Shown: in pieces, positions 56,704 to 64,000 of the stretch
Layout: each line of letters starts with the position of its first letter
Numbering within the stretch: position 1 is the stretch's first letter
Notes under the pieces: model-generated
The model's database searches: none
The model's input: the letters and a program-made list of their open reading frames with translations, nothing else
What the model was told of the DNA's origin: nothing
Position numbers and translations under genes: made by a program
Source of the DNA: Elephas maximus indicus
Lineage: Eukaryota; Chordata; Mammalia; Proboscidea; Elephantidae
Assembly: GCF_024166365.1 (NCBI RefSeq)
Contig: NC_064825.1
Coordinates: 99,400,480 to 99,464,479 of the forward strand
Length of the DNA: 64,000 bases
Direction of reading: 5' to 3'

Positions 56704-59228
56704 CAAGGTTTTGGTAGCAAGGGTATGTTAACTTCCAAAAATGAGCTGGAGGGTACTCCCATTTTCTAAACTCTGGAATAATTTATGTAAAAGAATTATT
56801 GTTCCTTGAATGTTTGGTAGAACTTGACAGTAAAATCTTCTGGGGCTGCAATTTTCTTTATGGGATTTTTTTTTTTTTTTAAAGCATAAAGAAAGTTTTA
56901 TTCAGCATATATTCAAAACGGCAAAAGTGGGAAGCAGATAAGCATGCTGCCAGAGCCATGTCTGCCCGAGTCCAAGGAAATATTACAGAATAAGCAAGAA
57001 TGGGAAAATGGACAAGCATGCTACCACAACCACATATGCCCAAGTTCAGGGAATATTACAGAATAGGCAAGAATGGGAACACAGACAAGCATGTTGCCAC
57101 AGTCACATCTGCCCGAGTCCAAAGAATATTACAGAGTCATCAGTATATATTAACAGTACAAAATGGACAAAACCATTGAAAGCTTCATCCTTTCACAGAC
57201 TGGCTAGAAACTGTGATCCTACATTTTGAGTTGCCTTTCTTAACTGTCATTGGTACAGGTTGCAGTAATGACAGTCAGGAGAGTCCTCACTGGTCCAACA
57301 AATTTTCTGTTCACTGAATGCTAATAGAAAAAGGTAAGAGTGGAAAGTCTTGTGTTCTGGCTTATGTGAAATGTTTCCTGAAAGATATTTTCCAAGATTA
57401 CCCCATATAGTATCTTTCTATCTCAGGGCCCAGTTGATGGATCCTTGTGAGTCCACGTGAGCCCAGCTCCAGCTGAGTCACATTCTCTATGCTCAAGGAC
57501 AGGGAATAATAACTCCAATATTATTTCCTAAATCATTCCCTCCTTTTGATCAGAGTTTGGAAATAATACATTGATGACCAATACCTGGACTTAGTCAATC
57601 TCCTGGATGGCAACCATGGCACGTTCTTTAAACTCATGGTGCTGATTTTCCACCAGATGCCATCTGATTCTTCACCAGGATCTTCAAGGCAATGTTCTCC
57701 ATCATTTGCATTGCCAGGAGTGAACAGACTCAGTGTGCATCAACCTTTTAGTCCGAGGTCGTCTTTTGCCTTTTATGCAGTCTATTACTATCCCTTGTAC
57801 TAGTGATCTAGCTCACGTACTTATTCCTGATGGTAACCAACCAAATAAATCTGGTGTTTGTAACGGTGTTATAGTGTGTGACCAAGTAGCTTGGTGTCCA
57901 ATTCTGTGTATATCCTGTAATACTTCTCCTGTTTTATTTATCCAAATGCAACAAGAGGTATTTGCTACAGCGCAGATTACACTTCTTGAGATAATGAAAA
58001 TCTAAGGCTATTCTGTTACCTCATATCAGCTTGGTTTATGAGGTCAGAGATCACTGTTGTGTTTCTATCCCATTAGCAACTTTGTCTGTTATTTGTCCCA
58101 TAGTAATTGATAGATTTCTTAAAGATTTCTCCAATTCAACTATACCGTATGTAGGAATTAAAGCTACCAACCACACCCTGAGTGTTGGACCAATGGGGTT
58201 TCTTCTGACTTTTGTTTTACAATGGGGAAAAATTTAACATTACCTTTCCAATATTTACTGGCATCATTGCTATGAATATCTAAAGGTAATCCTAAGGTTC
58301 CGAAAGTGCACTGCCCGTGCGTTCATCAGGACTCTAGACAAGAGATTACCCATGTAAATTCACTATCAGTTGGAAAGGGTTCATCTAAATAAGTTTAGTT
58401 GGATCTACCACACAAAAATATATATCCATAGAGTGCACAAAGTTTGTCTAGAGAAAACAGACAATGTAGGTAAATGAAAATGTGATAAACAAGTTTTCAT
58501 TAAAGAATACATGATGAGCAAGATAGTAAAGGACAGACTTCTCCTGTTGGAGGTCTCCAGTTAATCTGTCTAAAACATACTAAGTGTTCTTCCCAAGAAC
58601 AGTCATGGGTCACTTTCTCTGAAGCAGGAGTGGAACCTAATACAAAATGGAGTCTGATCAGGCCATGAGGTCGATCTCCTCTGAGAACCTGGTTTCTTTA
58701 AGATACATAATTTTATATATAGCAAGAGGGTGAGAGTTTGATTGTAAACATTTGACGGGTATTTCATACAACAATGTCTTGAAGACTGGTTAAACTATTT
58801 ACTGATTTACCTTATACATAGCTCTCAGTCTGATCTTTGAAGTTAGTTTACTAAAACAGACTGAATTCTTCAAAAAAAAAAAAAAGCACAGCACCCAGAG
58901 CAAAACAGGCTTACTAGTTTATCTGGATTGTATGACTCCAAGTGGCTTCAGGAACCAGTTTTTTCCTCAAAGCTTGAGGTTCAAAAGGACACTCAAAGGT
59001 GATGGCCTGTATGGGTTGCCTATAGGAAGATTTTTAAATTTTTGACTCAGTTTCCTTAGTGATTATAGAACTATTTAGATTTGCTATTTCTCCTTGAGAT
59101 TATTTTGAAAAGTTCTATTTTGGGGAGAATTTTTCTGTTTCTTCAATTTTTTTGAATGTATTGGCATAACTTCATTGATATCTTTCTAGTATATACAGCA
59201 TTTAGAGTTATGTTCCACTTCTCATTCC
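56704..59228 (-). mobile_element. Old LINE-1 ORF2 piece interrupted by an ERV fragment
   Basis: Minus-strand LINE-1 text ('gaatgtttggtagaacttga' before 56866) continues at about 59022 ('agatttttaaatttttgact') after the retroviral insert at 56868-59021. The LINE-1 is the older host element. Confidence 0.6.
56868..59021 (-). mobile_element. ERV fossil: env-like part plus 3' LTR end with poly(A)
   Basis: On the minus strand the order is an unclassified 5' part, an env transmembrane-subunit-like region (about 58250-57700) and an LTR-like end with three copies of a ~72-bp repeat (56926-57137), an AATAAA signal and then a genomic A tract. The element is 5'-truncated and broken in many places. Family looks ERV1 (gammaretrovirus-like) from the env type, but this is tentative. 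The A tract after the poly(A) site suggests that a LINE copied a viral transcript. Confidence 0.5.
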
Positions 59229-59231
59229 ATA

Positions 59232-59366
59232 AGGATCTTGGGTGGTACAAGCATTTTGTGATTGGCTGCTAACCTAAAGGTTGACAGTTTGAACCCCCCC
59301 AGCTGCTCTGTGGAAGAAAGGCCTGAACTGCTTTCATAAAGATTATAGCCTACAAAACCTTATGGA
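59232..59366 (+). repeat. AfroSINE, right end lost
   Basis: 'gatcttgggtggtacaagca' to 'tacaaaaccttatggagaga', cut where the LINE-1 begins. Confidence 0.75.
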
Positions 59367-59979
59367 GAGAGACGGCCCAACATGGCAGCTTAGTCAGACA
59401 CACCATTCTGTCCCTCTACAGCAAAGACTTGAGAAACCAGGTGAAACAGATGCAGATGACAACCCTGGAACCCTGAGCATCAAATGGAAGGATAGAGAAT
59501 TAGGTTGAACACAGATTGGAAGAAGAAACTGAATGAAAACAGTGAATGAGGAGAGAGATGGAGTGGAGGTGCTCTGCCAGCTGGCCTGGCACAGCGTGGC
59601 CACCTTGACATGAAGTCAGCAGCCATCCTGGGTGAGGAGCACAGAAAGGCAACTTAACAGAGTTTGCAATAGGAGACAGAGAAACTGTAGACATACCTGT
59701 AGTGAAGCAAGGTGAGCAGGACATAAACCAGACCTAGGGAGGGAAAGTACAGGAAGGAGGCTGAGAGCTCCAGGGATTCTGGTGTCCACAAAGCAGGGAG
59801 GGAGTCAGGATCCAGAGACAGGACCCTGACCATTAGGGTGGGTAATGTACATGAAGTAATCGATCCACAGAGTGTCAGCAGGAGGTTCCCCCCCACCCCA
59901 ACCAGACTCTGGGCAGCCCCCCATCTCCTTGCACTTGATGGGGCCAGGTCCCAATTGCAGGCTGCAGCCAATGGGAGGT

Positions 59980-60690
59980 GCCCAGGCACCCATGATCAGA
60001 GACCAGAGGAGCACTCTCCTCCTCCCCCCGCCCTCCTGGTGATTAACAGCACAAACCCCTCCTGCTACCCCATGCACCTGGGAATGGTGGTATGTGCCCC
60101 TCTTTTCCCCCACCCAGCCCCGTCTGCCACTGCGCCCCTGCTGCCCTGCCTATTTCAGTGAGTGGCAGAGAGCTCCCATACCCCTGGTCATCCACCACAC
60201 CCCCCAGTCTGCTGTCCTACCATCTAGTGAGTACCAGTGAGCACCACCACGCCCCTGGTCACCCACCATACCTCCCCACCTGCTACCCTGCCCAAAGGAT
60301 AAGTAGCAGTGAGCACGTCCATGCCACGAGTCACCCATCACAGCCTCCTGTCTGCTGCCCTGCCAACCTGGTGAGGAGCAGCACTCTTGTGACCCCCATT
60401 GCCTGACATATCCCCCCACCTACCAGGCAGGCAACAGTGAGTGTGCCCGAGCTGCTAGTCTCCAACCATACGCACCCCACCTGCCGTCCCATCCACCTGA
60501 CAAGTGCCATCGCCTGCTCCTGTGCCATTGGACTGGTGACGGGGTGGCATTGTGCTCATCCAGCCCACCCTCATCTGCCTCACATGCCTGGTGAACAGCA
60601 ATATACACTCGCCCTGCCTGCTGCTGCCTCACCAACTGATGACAGATGGTGAGCACCCCCGTGCTGCCAGACAAGTGATCAGTGGAGCTT
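59980..60690 (+). repeat. Degenerate ~73-bp tandem repeat in LINE-1 5' UTR
   Basis: The pattern 'gtgagcac...ccctggtcacccaccat...cctgctaccctgcc' recurs several times (for example near 60165, 60235, 60310, 60430) with drift. Monomeric tandem promoters are known in LINE-1 5' UTRs of some mammals. Confidence 0.55.
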
Positions 60691-61357
60691 GCTCACTGCA
60701 CTTACCCTTATATGTCAAAACAAAACAAAAAATCAGGACAAAACAAGCATACAATCAATCAATAACTAAAATAACACCTTAATGCCTTTAAGACTGCAGG
60801 CAATAACAAGTCATATGAAAAAACAGGATAAAATGGCGCACCTAAGTGAGCAAGATAAAGTGAAAGAAAACCTTCCAGAAGAAGAAACAATAATAGAACT
60901 ACCTGAGGAGGAATTCAAAAGACTTAGATTTAGGATCCTCAAAGAGATCGAGGAAAACACAGAAAAAACACTAGAAGAATTTAGAAAAACAATACAAGAA
61001 CAAAACGACAGACTCAATAGAAGCCATACAAAAGCAACAACTAGAAATTCAGAAGATTAACAATAAATGTCTGAAATAGATAACTCAGTGGAAGGACACA
61101 GAAATAGAATTGAATCAATAGAAGAAAGAATCAGCAAAATAGAGGGAAAATCCCTTGATACTAATTTGTTTGAGGAACAATCAGAAAAAGAATGAAGAAA
61201 GCCTAAGAGTTATGTGGAAAACCATCAAGAGGAATAATTTATGCGTAATAGAATTCCAGAAAAGGAGAAAAAAAAAAAAAAAGTACAGAGAGAATTTTTG
61301 CAGATATATTGGCTGAACACTTCGCAAATATCGTGAGAGACAAGAAGTTTTTCCGCC

Positions 61358-61889
61358 TGATATGGATTGAATTGTGCCCCCCAAGATGTGTTTCAACTTA
61401 GCTAGGGCATGATTCTCAGTATTGTGTGATCGTACACCATTTTGTCATCTGATGTGATTTCCCTATGTGTTGTAAAACCTACCTCTATGATGTTAATGAT
61501 GATGTTAATGAGGTGGGATTAGTGGCAGTTATATTAATGAGGCGGAACTTCATCTACAAGATTAGGTTGTGTCTTAAGTCAGTCTCTTTTGAGACATAAA
61601 AGAGAGAGGTGAGCAGAGGACAAGGGGACCCCATACCACCAGGAAAGCAGCACTGGGAGCAGAGCATGTCCTTTGGACCTGGGACCCCTGTGCTGAGAAG
61701 CTCCTTGACCAGGGAAGATTGATGACAAGGACCTTCCCCCAGAGCTGACAGAGAGAGAAAGCCTCACCCTGGAGCTGGGACCCTGAGTTCAGATTTCTAG
61801 CCTCCTAGGCTATGAGAGAATAAATATCTCTTTGTTAAAGCCATCCACTGTGGTACTTCTGTTACAGCAGCACTATATAACTTAAGACA
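61358..61889 (+). mobile_element. MaLR-like solo LTR in LINE-1 ORF1
   Basis: Begins 'tgatatggattgaattgtgc' and ends 'tataacttaagaca', same family as 49789-50307. Flanking pentamers (ccgcc, ccatc) match only partly. Solo LTR fossil. Confidence 0.6.
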
Positions 61890-62115
61890 CCATCCAAGAA
61901 GCTCAACAAACCCCCAGCAAAAACCCTCCCCCCACCAAAAAAAACACCAAGACATAATCTTTCTAAAATCAAAGACAGAGAATACTGAAAGCAGCTTATG
62001 AAAAATGAAATATCACTTACAGTAAGACTAAGTGCTGATTTTTTATCAGAAAGCATGCAGGCAAGAAGGCAATGGGATGACGTATATAAAATCCTGAAGG
62101 AAAAGAATTGCAGAA

Positions 62116-62645
62116 TGTATCAGCCATGTAGTGCTGCTATAACAAATACCATGAGTGGAAAGCTTCAACAGATGGAAATTTATTATCTCACAGTCTATTA
62201 AAGCTAGAAGTCCAAATTCAGGGTATCAGCTCCTGGAGAAGGCTTTTTCTGTCAGCTCTGGAGGAAGGTCCTTGTCATCAATCTTCCCCGGACTAGGAGC
62301 TTCTCCGTGCAGGAACGCCCAATCCAAAGGATGCATTCTGCTCCCAGCACTGCTTTCTTGGTGGTATGAGGTCTCCAACTCTCTGCTTGTTTCCCTTTTC
62401 TTTTATCTCTTGTAAGATAAAAGATGGTGGAGGCCACACCCCAGGGAAACTCCCTTTACATTGGATCAGGGATGTGACCTGAGCAAGGGTGTTACATCCC
62501 ACCCTAACCGTTTTAACCACAGGCAGAGATTATGAGTTATAACACATAGGAAAATCACAAAATGGTGGACAATCACGTAATACTGGGAATCATGGCCTAA
62601 CCAAGTTGACACATATTTTGGGGGGACACCATTCAGTCCATGACA
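62116..62645 (-). mobile_element. MaLR-like solo LTR, opposite orientation
   Basis: From 'tgtatcagccatgtagtgct' to 'ccattcagtccatgaca', inverse copy of the family at 61358. It interrupts the same LINE-1 ORF1 only 226 bases further on. Confidence 0.65.
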
Positions 62646-63060
62646 CCAAAGAAGAACCATATATCCACCAAATTGTCTTTCAGAAACAATGGTGAAACTA
62701 AGACAAGCCCAGATGAGCAGAAACGAAGGGAATTTGTAAAAACCAGGCCAACCTTACAAGAAATATTAAAGGGAGTCCTTCGAATAGAGAACCAGCGACA
62801 TCAGACAGCAACCTGAGATAAGGACTCATGACAACAACACCCAGATATCAACCCAGATAAAAACTTCACAGAAGCAAAACAAAGCTAAAAAACTGACTAT
62901 AGGAAGCCAGGGGAGTTAAGCTGTAAATGACAACTTCAAAACAAAAAGGGGCAATAAAAGATGTAGTTATAGAACATATATATGGGGAAAAAGTCAAGGT
63001 GATTTCAAGATATAACAGACTGTTTTAGAGGATTAAGGTAAACGTAGTCCTCAAAACATT

Positions 63061-64000
63061 TAACAATGCAGAAAGCATCAAAATAAGATGGAAGGAATAC
63101 ACAGAGTCACTGTACCAAAAAGAATTGGTTGACATTCAAGCATTTCAGGAGGTAGCATATGATTGAGAACTGGTGGCATTGAAGGAGGAAGTCCAAGCTG
63201 CACTGAAATCATGGGTGAAAAACAAGGCTCCAGGAGTCGACAAAACACCAACTGAGATGTTTCAACAAATGTATGCGATGCTGGAAGTGCTCACTCATCT
63301 ATGCCAAGAAATTTGGAAGACAACTACCTGGCCAACTGACTGGGAGAGATCCATGTTTGTACCCCTTCTGAAGAAAGGTGATCCAACAGAATGCAGAAGT
63401 TATTGAACAATAACATTAATATCACACACAAGTAACATTTTGTGGAGATAATTAAGAAAAATGGTTGAGGCAGTACATCGACAGGGAACTGCCAGAAATT
63501 CAAGCCAGATTCAGAAGAGGACATGGGATGAGGGATATCATTGCTGATGTCAGATGGATCCTGGCTGAAAGCAGAGGAATACCAGAAAGATGTTTACCTG
63601 TGTTTTATTGACTAGACAAAGGCATTTGTCTGTATGAATCAACATATTATGGATAACATTGCAAAGAATGGGAGTGCCAGAACATTTAATTGTGCTCATG
63701 TGGAACCTGTACATAGACCAAGAGGAAGTCATTCGAACAGAGCAAGGGAATACTGCACGGTTTAAAATCAGGAAAGGTATATGTCAGGCTTGTATCCTTT
63801 CACCATACTTATTCAAGCTATATGCTGAGGAAATAATCCCAGAAACTGAACTATGTGAAGAAGAATGGGGCATCTGGATTGGAGGAAGGCTCATTAGCGA
63901 CCAGTGATATGCAGATGACACAACCTTCCTTGCTGAAAGGAAAAAAGACTTGAAGCACTTGCTGATGAAGATCAAAGACTGCAGTCTTCAGTAAGGATTA
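63061..64000 (+). mobile_element. Second RTE LINE, RT domain, decayed
   Basis: Matches 26310-27240 of the RTE in ACCS intron 3: 'gaagcatcaaaataagatgg', RT segments from 63173 (KNKAPGVDKTPTEMFQQ, then WPTDWERSM) and near 63485 (the QAGFRRGRG region, changed here), to 'tatgcagatgacacaacctt' near 63910. It has stops and small indels and is cut by the window edge. Confidence 0.9.

Larger units (their letters stand above)
59367..63060 (+). mobile_element. Afrotherian LINE-1, 5' UTR and ORF1, with two LTR insertions
   Basis: 5' UTR 59367-60780 includes a degenerate tandem array. ORF1 starts at 60782: an N-terminal region reads MPLRLQAITSHMKKQDKMAH and then a Glu/Lys-rich coiled coil (ELPEEEFKRLRFRILKEIEE), open to 61060. 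The C-terminal RNA-binding part is recognisable around 61960-62110 and 62650-62830 ('caggcaagaaggcaatggga'), separated by LTRs at 61358-61889 and 62116-62645. ORF1 has several stops, e.g. TAA at 61058-61060. No ORF2 follows; RTE sequence begins at about 63061. Confidence 0.7.

Noticed and set aside
60782-61060. A 92-codon Glu/Lys-rich frame as a host small protein
   Set aside because: Position after a LINE-1-like 5' UTR and continuation into ORF1 RNA-binding text identify it as LINE-1 ORF1.
53027-64000. EXT2 coding exon 2
   Set aside because: I looked for the start of the EXT2 protein (MCASVK, RMKTKHRIYY, FQFWPHSIES) in all + frames and found none, so it lies beyond the window.

Overview
This window is genomic DNA of an afrotherian mammal, most likely an elephant or another paenungulate. 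The evidence is dozens of AfroSINE copies, a complete RTE-type LINE of the kind expanded in elephants (RTE1), afrotherian LINE-1 pieces and several MaLR-like LTRs, around spliced vertebrate genes. The gene order on the + strand is ACCSL, ACCS, EXT2, the order I know from human 11p11.2.

Layout: 1-2736 is repeat-filled upstream sequence. 2737-14911 holds 14 exons of ACCSL, a paralogue of the PLP enzyme ACCS. It appears dead here: the reading frame is broken in exon 1, one base is missing at the end of exon 5 and exon 7 has an in-frame stop, although every splice site but one weak donor is in place. 15188-17176 is a dense repeat block running into a CpG island (16129-16605), the likely ACCS promoter. 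19431-42706 holds 14 coding exons of an apparently intact ACCS that join to exactly 1500 nt (499 residues plus stop), with the lysine, aspartate, tyrosine and arginine residues expected of a fold-type I PLP enzyme. ACCS intron 3 hosts a full-length RTE flanked by a 12-bp target-site duplication. 43036-52740 is intergenic and contains a decayed second copy of the EXT2 promoter/exon 1 block (45213-45455). 52740-53430 is the EXT2 CpG-island promoter with non-coding exon 1 (donor after 53026). The rest to 64000 is EXT2 intron 1, filled with a LINE-1 carrying two opposed LTRs, an old retroviral env/LTR fragment ending in poly(A), and a second decayed RTE.

ACCS and ACCSL arose by tandem duplication: all internal exons after the first have identical lengths in the two genes except one, and that one-base difference is the ACCSL lesion. 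EXT2, a heparan sulfate polymerase subunit, is functionally unrelated, and its coding exons lie beyond the window. The repeats form one story: the RTE supplies the 3' tail of the AfroSINEs, and its two ends form the body and tail of a tRNA-Gly-headed SINE and of an internally deleted RTE.
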